From assembly GCA_017743275.1 (NCBI GenBank), contig JAGHZG010000082.1, positions 1-6,862 on the forward strand: 6,862 bases of DNA. The letters are read 5' to 3'. Under the pieces are notes generated by a model that saw only the letters and a program-made list of their open reading frames with translations, did no database searches and was not told the DNA's origin. This stretch comes from Chloroflexota bacterium (lineage in GTDB: Bacteria; Chloroflexota; Anaerolineae; B4-G1; DUEL01). Shown in pieces: positions 1 to 5,121 of this stretch (its first letter is position 1; each line of letters opens with the position of its first letter). The position numbers and the translations under genes are program-made.

Positions 1-7
1 ATGGCCC

Positions 8-25
8 GCCTCTTCCCCAAGAGGC
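8..25. repeat. 7-bp hairpin with CCCC loop
   Basis: GCCTCTT (8-14) pairs perfectly with AAGAGGC (19-25) around CCCC. There is no T-tract after it on either strand. It could be the remnant of an upstream gene's terminator or simply a chance stem. Confidence 0.4.
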
Positions 26-80
26 CCTTAGAAGAAAAAAACCTACACTTGTGAAGGGGCAGGGGGAGGGGTGAGGTTTC

Positions 81-109
81 TTGAGACCCTGGCCCGGTAC
101 GATTTTAAA
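81..109 (+). promoter_or_regulatory. Candidate distal sigma70-type promoter for nfnAB
   Basis: TTGAGA (81-86) and TTTAAA (104-109) are separated by exactly 17 nt, matching the -35 and -10 consensus at 5/6 and 4/6. Transcription from here would give a leader of about 135 nt before the GTG start at 253. It competes with the nearer candidate at 173-201; the sequence alone cannot decide between them. Confidence 0.4.
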
Positions 110-172
110 GGACTCAACAGAAGTATAGCACATTCTCCGCGAGAGACAAGAAAGAAACAGGTCGGATGTCAC

Positions 173-201
173 TTGACCAAACAGGCATTTTGAAGTATCC
201 T
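173..201 (+). promoter_or_regulatory. Candidate proximal sigma70-type promoter for nfnAB
   Basis: TTGACC (173-178), a 17-nt spacer and TATCCT (196-201) match the -35 and -10 consensus at 5/6 and 4/6. The predicted start near 208 gives a leader of about 45 nt that contains the tandem CATCCTG repeat and the ribosome binding site. The -10 element is itself part of a GTATCCTT word that also occurs in the ferritin leader, so this match may be repeat-derived. Confidence 0.4.
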
Positions 202-216
202 TCCATACCGGCCATA

Positions 217-230
217 CATCCTGCATCCTG
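217..230 (+). repeat. Tandem CATCCTG heptamer in nfnA leader
   Basis: Two perfect copies of CATCCTG (217-223, 224-230) are followed by a partial CATC. GTATCCTT stands just upstream at 195-202. The array ends 10 nt before the AGGAGG site. The same ATCCT core is repeated in the leader of the ferritin gene on the other strand (4834-4860). Confidence 0.7.
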
Positions 231-240
231 CATCTACCCG

Positions 241-246
241 AGGAGG
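241..246 (+). promoter_or_regulatory. Shine-Dalgarno AGGAGG fixing the GTG start of nfnA
   Basis: A perfect AGGAGG ends 6 nt before GTG at 253-255. The frame is open upstream to an ATG at 166, but that ATG lacks a comparable site, and the extra 29 residues would not match the family N-terminus. The GTG at 253 is therefore the better start. Confidence 0.85.
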
Positions 247-252
247 TTAACA

Positions 253-1122
253 GTGTATCGGATTCTGGAGAAACAGGTTCTCAGTGACGTTACCAAACTT
301 ATCGTGGTGGAGGCCCCCCACGTGGCGCGCAAGGCCAGGGCCGGGCAATTCGTCATCGTCCGTATTGACGAGCACGGCGAGCGCATCCCCCTGACCATCG
401 CCGACTACGACCGGGAGGCCGGCACCATCACCCTCATCTTCCAGGAGGTCGGCAAGTCCACCATGCACCTGGGAACGCTGAAGGTGGGGGACGCGCTGGC
501 CACGCTGGCCGGGCCCCTGGGCCATCCCACCGAGATCGCCAACTACGGGACGGTGGTCTGCGTGGGTGGCGGCGTGGGGATAGCCCCCATCTTCCCCATC
601 GCCCGCTCCCTGAAGGAGGCCGGCAACCATGTCGTCTCCATCATCGGCGCCCGCACCCGGGACCTGCTCTTCTGGGAGGACCGGATGCGCGCCGTCTCGG
701 ACGAACTGGTCGTCTGTACCGACGACGGCTCCTACGGGCGCAAGGCGCTGGTCACCGAGCCCCTGAAGGAATTGCTGGAGGCGCGCGGGAAGGAAATCGC
801 CCGCGTCTGGGCCATCGGCCCCGCCATCATGATGAAGTTCGTCTCGCTGACGACGAAGCCCTTCGGCATCCCCACCATCGTCAGCCTGAACACCATTATG
901 ATTGACGGGACGGGGATGTGCGGCGGCTGCCGCGTCCTGCTGGAAGAGGGTGCCCAGTTCGTCTGCGTGGACGGCCCCGAATTTGACGGCCACAAGGTGG
1001 ACTGGGACAACCTGCTGGCCCGCCTCGCCTTCTACCGGGAGGAGGAGCGGCTGGCCATAGAACGCTGGGAACACGAATGCCGTCTGGAAGGCGTACTGAA
1101 GGAACAGGAGGCAACCCGATGA
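253..1122 (+). CDS. nfnA: NADH-dependent reduced ferredoxin:NADP+ oxidoreductase, NfnA (FAD/[2Fe-2S]) subunit
   Basis: This is the small subunit of the flavin-based electron-bifurcating transhydrogenase, a cytoplasmic complex coupling NADH and reduced ferredoxin to NADP+ reduction. It is often annotated as a sulfide dehydrogenase or dihydroorotate dehydrogenase-like FAD/NAD-binding protein. The 289-residue product has the usual length. Visible in order are a ferredoxin-reductase-like FAD barrel with RIPLTIADYD (44-53) and GKSTMHL (67-73), and an NAD-binding segment with GGGVGIAP (105-112). The C-terminal iron-sulfur motif is D218-G-T-G-M-C223-G-G-C226 with C238 further on. The Asp plus three Cys match the unusual [2Fe-2S] ligand set known for NfnA. 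The GTG start is set by AGGAGG at 241-246. The stop overlaps the nfnB start as ATGA, so the two are probably translationally coupled. DHODH electron-transfer subunit PyrK is the nearest alternative, but the nfnB partner argues against it. Confidence 0.9.
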   Translation: MYRILEKQVLSDVTKLIVVEAPHVARKARAGQFVIVRIDEHGERIPLTIADYDREAGTITLIFQEVGKSTMHLGTLKVGDALATLAGPLGHPTEIANYGTVVCVGGGVGIAPIFPIARSLKEAGNHVVSIIGARTRDLLFWEDRMRAVSDELVVCTDDGSYGRKALVTEPLKELLEARGKEIARVWAIGPAIMMKFVSLTTKPFGIPTIVSLNTIMIDGTGMCGGCRVLLEEGAQFVCVDGPEFDGHKVDWDNLLARLAFYREEERLAIERWEHECRLEGVLKEQEATR

Positions 1123-2558
1123 CTCCTCTCACCCAACGAGAACGGACCAAAATCCCCCGCCAGAAGATGCCCGAACAGGACCCGGTCGTCCGGCGGGGGA
1201 ACTTCAACGAGGTCGCGCTGGGCCTGACGGAGGAACTGATGCTGGCGGAGGCGAACCGCTGCCTGCAGTGCGAACGGCCCCACTGTGTGGAGGGATGCCC
1301 TGTGGGCGTCCTCATCCCCCAGTTTATCCGCGCGCTGCGGGAGGGGGACATCGTCGGCGCGGTGGCGGCGATGAAGGTCAAAAACAGTCTCCCCGCCATC
1401 TGCGGGCGGGTTTGCCCCCAGGAGACCCAGTGCGAGGTCCGCTGCGTTTTGGCCCGGAAGGGCGAGCCCGTCGCCATCGGGCGGCTGGAGCGGTACGTGG
1501 GCGATTACGAACTGGCCATGCGGACCTGCCCGTTGGAGCGCAAGCCCGCCACTGGCCACAAGGTGGCCGTCGTCGGCACGGGCCCGGCGGGGCTCACCTG
1601 CGCGGTGGACGTGGCGCGGGAAGGGCACGAGGTGGTGATGTTTGAGTCCCTGCATGCCCCCGGCGGCGTCCTCATCTACGGCATCCCCGAGTTCCGTCTA
1701 CCCAAGAGCGTTGTGCAGGCGGAGATTGACTACGCGGTGGAGTGCCTGGGGATTCGGATTTACACGGACCACGTCATCGGCCGCACGTTGACGCTGACCG
1801 AACTCCTGGCGGAGTACGACGCCGTCTTCCTGGGGACGGGGGCCGGTCTGCCGTCCTTCATGCGCATCCCCGGCATCAACTACAACGGCGTGATGAGCGC
1901 CAACGAGTTCCTCACCCGCGTCAACCTGATGAAGGGATACCTCTTCCCGGAGTACGACACGCCGGTGAAGGTGGGGAAGAAGGTCGCAGTGATCGGCGCG
2001 GGGAACGTGGCGATGGACGCGGCCCGCTGCGCGCTCCGCCTCCAGACCCTGCAGGGGAAGGGTGGGGAGGTGCACATCGTCTATCGCCGGTCCCGCGACG
2101 AGGTCCCCGCGCGCGCCGAAGAGGTCCACCACGCCGAGGAGGAGGGGGTCATCTTTGACTTCCTGACCAACCCGGTGGAGATTTTCGGGGACGAGAAGGG
2201 GAACGTGCGCGGGATGCGCTGCATCCGGATGGAACTGGGCGAGCCGGACGCGTCGGGGCGGCGGTCGCCGGTGCCGGTCCCCGGCTCCGAGTTTGACATG
2301 GACGTGGACATGGTCATCTTCGCCCTGGGCACCAGCCCGAACCCGCTGGTCTTCGTGGACGCGGATGGGCTGCAGCGGACGAAGCACGGGACGGTGGTGG
2401 TGAAGGACGAGGAGACGGGTCGGACGACGATGCCGCGGGTCTGGGCCGGCGGGGACGTGGTGACCGGTGCGGCGACGGTGGTGAGCGCGATGGGTGCGGG
2501 CAAGCGGGCCGCCGCCGACATCAACCGCTATCTGGCGGGCGAGGTGGTGGACTGGTGA
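1119..2558 (+). CDS. nfnB: NADH-dependent reduced ferredoxin:NADP+ oxidoreductase, NfnB (large, FAD/2x[4Fe-4S]) subunit
   Basis: This large Nfn subunit belongs to the family of glutamate synthase small subunits and is often mislabelled GltA or GltD. In the complex it carries the bifurcating FAD and handles NADP(H) and ferredoxin. The product has 479 residues. The N-terminal double-cluster domain shows C48-x2-C51-x4-C56-x3-C60-P and C95-x3-C99-x5-C105-x3-C109, the spacing also found in dihydropyrimidine dehydrogenase. E124 in GRLER is the likely non-Cys ligand of the second cluster, by analogy. Next come a dinucleotide fold VVGTGPAG (151-158) for FAD, a second fold VIGAGNVAMD (291-300) for NADPH, and the C-terminal flavin-closing motif WAGGDVVTGAATVVSAMGAG (442-461). 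AGGAGG at 1106-1111 lies 7 nt before the ATG, inside nfnA. No large glutamate synthase subunit is seen in the window, and the paired nfnA supports Nfn over glutamate synthase. Confidence 0.9.
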   Translation: MTPLTQRERTKIPRQKMPEQDPVVRRGNFNEVALGLTEELMLAEANRCLQCERPHCVEGCPVGVLIPQFIRALREGDIVGAVAAMKVKNSLPAICGRVCPQETQCEVRCVLARKGEPVAIGRLERYVGDYELAMRTCPLERKPATGHKVAVVGTGPAGLTCAVDVAREGHEVVMFESLHAPGGVLIYGIPEFRLPKSVVQAEIDYAVECLGIRIYTDHVIGRTLTLTELLAEYDAVFLGTGAGLPSFMRIPGINYNGVMSANEFLTRVNLMKGYLFPEYDTPVKVGKKVAVIGAGNVAMDAARCALRLQTLQGKGGEVHIVYRRSRDEVPARAEEVHHAEEEGVIFDFLTNPVEIFGDEKGNVRGMRCIRMELGEPDASGRRSPVPVPGSEFDMDVDMVIFALGTSPNPLVFVDADGLQRTKHGTVVVKDEETGRTTMPRVWAGGDVVTGAATVVSAMGAGKRAAADINRYLAGEVVDW

Positions 2559-2567
2559 CGGTCCACA

Positions 2568-2602
2568 GGGGCGGGCGGCGGCCGAAGGCCGCCGCCCGCC
2601 CC
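2568..2602. terminator. Very stable GC hairpin between convergent nfnB and methyltransferase genes
   Basis: A 16-bp perfect stem, GGGGCGGGCGGCGGCC (2568-2583) with its complement at 2587-2602, closes on a GAA loop. It starts 9 nt after the nfnB stop and ends 25 nt from the methyltransferase stop. The downstream tail on the + strand is C-rich with only TTT (2611-2613), and the - strand has no T-tract. Position and stability suggest a bidirectional transcription stop or mRNA 3' end protector, but it is not a textbook intrinsic terminator. Confidence 0.6.
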
Positions 2603-2627
2603 CCGTCCCCTTTAAAGGTGCAAGACT

Positions 2628-3527
2628 CTATTCCATTGGAAAGCGGGTCTGTTTGACCCGTTCTTTCGGTTCATGCCCCAGCAACATATTCTGGCGGAAA
2701 CGCCCCACCCATTCCCCCCGTTCTTTGCGCTCCCGGAACGTTTTGCGGACGACGTGCAACGCCACCTCGGCCTGCACGCGTGTCTCTTCCCGCCCGGCGT
2801 TCTGAAGCCGCTCACGGGCAATTTCGGCGTATCTCGCGCTGATGTCAATGCCCAGATAATCGCAGCCTAACAGTTTGGCGGCTACCAGCGTGGTCCCGAT
2901 GCCACAATACGGATCCAGGACAACTCCCCGTTCCCCGTCCAGCGCCGAATAAATGCAACGGGTCGGCAATTCAATGGGAAACGGGTTGGGATGCCGGGGG
3001 TCCCGTTCTGGAGGAATTTCCCAGACCGAGGTAAGGAGCGCGTGGCGAGGGTTCAGTTCCTCACCGATGGTATCTCCGTCAAAGCGGGGCTTGTAGAGCC
3101 AATAGATGCGCTCATCCACCTGCCAGAAACGCCAGCCCCGAATGTTGGCCGCAATTTTCCGGTGCCAGATAATTTCCTGCCGCAACATCCAGTGGGATTG
3201 GCTGACCCACTCGTAGGGGTGAATCAGACGCCCGCGCACCCAGCGGATTTTGTGGTTGTAGAAAAATGAGCCACCCGGCCGGGTGACCCGATATACTTCA
3301 TCCAGCACGGCGATTTGCTCTGCCTGATATTCCGCTTCGTCCTTGCTATCGCGTGCCCCTTCGTAGACCACCCGGTCCACCAGCCAGCCCCTGTCCCGCT
3401 CCCCCTTGTTGTAGGGCGGCGAGGTGACCGTTACGTCCACGAACGCGTCGGGCAATTGACGCAACACCGTCAGCGCGTCACCGACGATGATAGTATTCAA
3501 CTCTGCATTCCCGGATTGCCCGGTCAT
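2628..3527 (-). CDS. Site-specific DNA methyltransferase (N4-cytosine/N6-adenine, beta-type motif order)
   Basis: This protein transfers a methyl group from S-adenosylmethionine to an exocyclic amino group of a DNA base. In the 299-residue product the catalytic motif TSPPYN (35-40) precedes the SAM-binding motif DPYCGIGTT (205-213), an order typical of the beta class. D228 in GIDIS is the likely acidic SAM ligand, and the HPNPFPIELPTR stretch (179-190) is typical of the N6_N4_Mtase family. SPPY is more common in N4-cytosine enzymes, but it also occurs in adenine enzymes, so the base is undecided. No restriction endonuclease is visible, so it looks solitary within the window. The upstream site (AGGGG about 5 nt before ATG) is weak, and no strong promoter is seen. 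Three sampled lines of the gene have 52-55% GC against about 68-73% in sampled neighbouring genes, suggesting later acquisition. The target sequence cannot be read from the protein. Confidence 0.9.
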   Translation of the reverse strand: MTGQSGNAELNTIIVGDALTVLRQLPDAFVDVTVTSPPYNKGERDRGWLVDRVVYEGARDSKDEAEYQAEQIAVLDEVYRVTRPGGSFFYNHKIRWVRGRLIHPYEWVSQSHWMLRQEIIWHRKIAANIRGWRFWQVDERIYWLYKPRFDGDTIGEELNPRHALLTSVWEIPPERDPRHPNPFPIELPTRCIYSALDGERGVVLDPYCGIGTTLVAAKLLGCDYLGIDISARYAEIARERLQNAGREETRVQAEVALHVVRKTFRERKERGEWVGRFRQNMLLGHEPKERVKQTRFPME

Positions 3528-3565
3528 CGTTGCCCCTGCTCAAAACCTTCCAGGTAATGCTGAAA

Positions 3566-3601
3566 AGATGTAGGGCAACTGCTTGCAGTTGCCCTACATC
3601 T
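3566..3601 (-). terminator. 17-bp perfect hairpin, likely terminator of the encapsulin operon
   Basis: AGATGTAGGGCAACTGC (3566-3582) pairs perfectly with 3585-3601 around a 2-base loop. Read on the - strand, the stem is followed by TTTTC (with the T of the stem, CTTTTC), a short T-run, so it may end transcripts coming from the encapsulin gene. The + strand tail (GTTTAATCC) is weaker. The GGCAACTGC palindrome also looks like a dispersed repeat, which a genome-wide count could settle. Confidence 0.6.
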
Positions 3602-3613
3602 GTTTAATCCCTG

Positions 3614-3648
3614 GAGGTGACGGTCACCTTTCAGGTGACCGTCACCTC
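3614..3648 (+). terminator. 15-bp perfect hairpin with T-tract, oriented as a + strand terminator
   Basis: GAGGTGACGGTCACC (3614-3628) pairs perfectly with 3634-3648 around TTTCA and is followed by GTTTTTTGTCTTT. This is a classic intrinsic terminator, but in the + orientation, whereas both flanking genes (methyltransferase and encapsulin) are on the - strand. It would stop antisense transcription from entering the encapsulin gene. Each arm is itself a palindrome of the form GGTGAC-N-GTCACC (3616-3628 and 3634-3646), so an operator role is an alternative. Confidence 0.75.
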
Positions 3649-3659
3649 GTTTTTTGTCT

Positions 3660-4448
3660 TTACTCCAACACGCACACCGACGCTGGCACCCGCAGGTAAA
3701 GGGCCAGACTCTCGGAGACGGAGAACTCCAACTCCTCCTCATCCGGCCCGATGAAGCCGACGGTCATGTCCTGCCCCAGGACGATGGAGGCGTACTGCCG
3801 GCCCACGGCCAGCAGGACCCCGCCGTCCTTGAGGATCGGGACCTTGACCAAGCCACCAGTCACCAGAGTCTGGATGTGCTCCATCTCCGTCATCGGGCCA
3901 TCGGGGTAGCGCCGGAAGAGGAGATTGTACCGGGCGGGGGACAGGCCCAAGGCGTAGGGGCCGTGGAATCCGGCCTCGTCCAGCGCGGTCACGGCCCGGA
4001 TCAGGTCGTCCATCGCCGCGCCGACCGTGCTCCAGTCGGAGAGTTGGACCTTCTGGACGCCGGGGGCGGTCAGAAGGCCGGGGAGCCCCGCCGCGCCGTA
4101 GAAGAGCAGTTCGTCCTCCTTGCGGGCGCAGGCGATGGCCGCCTGTGCCACCGGCTGGGCATTGAACGCCAGCCCATCCCGCTCGTAGGCCGCCAGGTCC
4201 CGCAGGGGAATCTCAAACTCCTCCACCAGGAAAACCAGGGGGAGGGTTTTGCTCACGAAGACCCCCGAAGCGACTTCCTCATCCGACAGGGGGATCGCCT
4301 TGAGGCCCAGGCCGTAGGGGCCCTCCAGAGGCAGTAGCCTCCGGCCCGCCAGTTGGGCCTTCGCCGCCTCCACCATCACGGTGTCCAACACCGCCCAGAC
4401 CTCTTCGCCGAACGGCGCACCGTCACGTCCCAGATATTTGTTGGGCAT
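3660..4448 (-). CDS. enc: Encapsulin shell protein (family 1, linocin M18-like)
   Basis: This is the shell protein of an encapsulin nanocompartment, with the HK97-type fold, which self-assembles into an icosahedral capsid around cargo proteins in the cytoplasm. The 262-residue product is close to the roughly 265 residues of Thermotoga maritima encapsulin. It shares LEGPYGLGLKAIPL (41-54), KTLPLVFL (67-74), HGPYALGLS (162-170), an LGQDMTVGF stretch (224-232) and the C-terminal ending ALYLRVPASVCVLE (249-262). These align by eye with VEGPYG, GPYTLVIN and ILGQDLSIGY of the Thermotoga protein as remembered. The Trp that binds flavin there (W87) aligns with R83. AGGAGGTG at 4453-4460 precedes the ATG by 4 nt and overlaps the stop of the ferritin gene, so the two are one operon, probably translationally coupled. 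No fused ferritin domain is present; the cargo is encoded next door. A phage capsid is excluded by the absence of phage neighbours in the window. Confidence 0.93.
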   Translation of the reverse strand: MPNKYLGRDGAPFGEEVWAVLDTVMVEAAKAQLAGRRLLPLEGPYGLGLKAIPLSDEEVASGVFVSKTLPLVFLVEEFEIPLRDLAAYERDGLAFNAQPVAQAAIACARKEDELLFYGAAGLPGLLTAPGVQKVQLSDWSTVGAAMDDLIRAVTALDEAGFHGPYALGLSPARYNLLFRRYPDGPMTEMEHIQTLVTGGLVKVPILKDGGVLLAVGRQYASIVLGQDMTVGFIGPDEEELEFSVSESLALYLRVPASVCVLE

Positions 4449-4452
4449 CTGT

Positions 4453-4460
4453 CACCTCCT
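4453..4460 (-). promoter_or_regulatory. AGGAGGTG ribosome binding site of encapsulin, overlapping the ferritin stop
   Basis: On the - strand, AGGAGGTG ends 4 nt before the encapsulin ATG, and its first base is the last base of the ferritin TGA. The arrangement predicts efficient, coupled synthesis of the shell, which is needed in many copies per capsid. Confidence 0.85.
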
Positions 4461-4816
4461 CATCGCAGGGAGCCGATGGTTGGCTTTTCCTCTTCATCCT
4501 TCGCCGGGGAGGAACCGGCCAGTTCGGCAGCCATCTCGTCTACCTCTGCCCTCCCCTCGGCCAGCCACTTCGCTTCGTCGCCCGTGAGGATTTCCAGCAG
4601 CCGTTCAAATTCCCCAATGTGGACCCGTTCCTCATTGGCGATGTCTATGAGCACCTTCTTGGCCAGGGGGTGGTCGGTGGCATCGGCATGGGCCATGTAG
4701 AGGTGGACGGCCTCCTGCTCGGCCGCGATGTTCAGACGGATGGCCCGGATCAGTTCCTCCAGAGTGAGTTTTCGTTCGGGGACTTTTCCGCTGAAGGGGT
4801 TGACGAATTCGGGCAT
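4460..4816 (-). CDS. Encapsulated ferritin-like protein (EncFtn) with C-terminal cargo-loading peptide
   Basis: This is a small ferritin-like di-iron protein predicted to oxidise Fe(II) inside the encapsulin shell. The 118-residue product has a two-helix ferritin-like core (about 17-80) with E33, then E63-x2-H66 in NEERVH. These match in spacing E32, E62 and H65 of the Rhodospirillum rubrum EncFtn ferroxidase centre, which is formed across two subunits. An acidic linker (about 101-110) leads to the last eight residues KPTIGSLR, matching the LTVGSLRR-type tail that docks cargo on the inner shell surface. The core reads most like the ferritin domain fused to Pyrococcus encapsulin (EELIRAIRLNIAAEQEA; VHIGEFERLLEIL). 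GGAGGTG (4821-4827) lies 4 nt before the ATG. It is first in the operon, with the shell gene 11 nt downstream. A rubrerythrin annotation is possible from automated tools, but there is no rubredoxin domain. Confidence 0.92.
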   Translation of the reverse strand: MPEFVNPFSGKVPERKLTLEELIRAIRLNIAAEQEAVHLYMAHADATDHPLAKKVLIDIANEERVHIGEFERLLEILTGDEAKWLAEGRAEVDEMAAELAGSSPAKDEEEKPTIGSLR

Positions 4817-4833
4817 GGGACACCTCCGTGATT

Positions 4834-4860
4834 AAGGATACAAGGATGCAAGGATACAAG
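4834..4860 (-). repeat. Tandem 8-mer (GYATCCTT x3) in the ferritin 5' leader
   Basis: On the + strand, AAGGATAC, AAGGATGC and AAGGATAC are head-to-tail (4834-4857) with a further partial AAG. On the transcribed strand the leader therefore contains three GYATCCTT units, ending 6 nt before the GGAGGTG site. The words GTATCCTT and CATCCT recur in the nfnA leader (195-230). Confidence 0.75.
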
Positions 4861-4891
4861 TGGGCAGGCCTCGTCGGTCTGGGCTGATGCA

Positions 4892-4919
4892 ATTATATCC
4901 GGATTGCCTGGAAAGTCAA
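4892..4919 (-). promoter_or_regulatory. Sigma70-type promoter of the ferritin-encapsulin operon
   Basis: On the - strand, TTGACT (4914-4919) and a perfect TATAAT (4892-4897) are 16 nt apart. Predicted initiation near 4885 gives a leader of about 70 nt. No sequence resembling a Fur or IdeR/DtxR box was recognised around it, so iron control is not visible. Confidence 0.75.
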
Positions 4920-4946
4920 ACCCTTTGTGTACCTTTCACGCCGATG

Positions 4947-4998
<52 letters not shown>

Positions 4999-5022
4999 CC
5001 CTATGTGCGCGTCTGAGAGACC

Positions 5023-5042
5023 TGGTCGGCGAAGGCCGACCA
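5023..5042. repeat. Hairpin copy 2, inverted copy of the GTCGGCCTTCGCCGAC core
   Basis: TGGTCGGC (5023-5030) pairs with GCCGACCA (5035-5042) around GAAG. Its reverse complement has the same 16-base core as copy 1, with CTTC in the loop. The outer base pairs differ between copies but remain paired, as expected if the structure rather than the sequence is kept. Confidence 0.6.
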
Positions 5043-5091
5043 AAGGCCTGCGGCCCAAGAAGGGTGACTTCAGTCGGCGCAAGCAGTTACC

Positions 5092-5118
5092 CCTTTGCGT
5101 CCTTCGTGTCCTTCGTGG
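5092..5118. repeat. Tandem 9-mer (CCTTYGYGK x3) just after the glycosyltransferase stop
   Basis: Three head-to-tail units, CCTTTGCGT, CCTTCGTGT and CCTTCGTGG, fill 5092-5118. On the - strand they read as CCACGAAGG-type repeats, 3 nt beyond the glycosyltransferase TAA. Similar words are familiar from intergenic DNA of other high-GC bacteria, but that is recollection and not a search result. Confidence 0.65.
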
Positions 5119-5121
5119 TTT

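Larger units (their letters stand above)
1..252. other. Non-coding leader region upstream of nfnA
   Basis: No convincing gene lies here; the only ATG-started frame at the left edge closes after 17 codons (stop at 52-54). The region holds a small hairpin (8-25), a G-rich run (56-76: runs of 4, 5 and 4 G), two sigma70-like promoter candidates and a tandem 7-mer (217-230) just before the nfnA ribosome binding site. The end of an upstream gene is not visible. Confidence 0.6.

Noticed and set aside
166..252. N-terminal extension of nfnA from the ATG at 166
   Set aside because: The GTG at 253 has a perfect AGGAGG 6 nt upstream. The extra 29 residues are translated repeat and leader sequence and do not match the family.
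1032..1655. Minus-strand open frames spanning the nfnA-nfnB junction
   Set aside because: They cross two well-supported genes in antisense and show no domain or plausible ribosome binding site.
1698..2387. A 229-codon open frame on the - strand
   Set aside because: It is the antisense shadow of nfnB, with a His/Arg/Val-rich product and no family resemblance.
1119..2558. NADPH-dependent glutamate synthase small subunit (GltD)
   Set aside because: The family is shared, but the adjacent overlapping NfnA gene and the absence of a large glutamate synthase subunit in the window favour NfnB.
2628..3527. Full restriction-modification system
   Set aside because: No endonuclease gene is adjacent. 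Neighbours on both sides are nfnB and encapsulin, so only the methyltransferase can be claimed.
3654..4337. A 227-codon open frame on the + strand
   Set aside because: It is antisense to the encapsulin gene, has no motif, and starts inside the terminator T-tract.
4460..4816. Rubrerythrin or ordinary ferritin
   Set aside because: The protein is too short for a four-helix ferritin, has no rubredoxin domain, and carries an encapsulin-targeting tail next to a shell gene.
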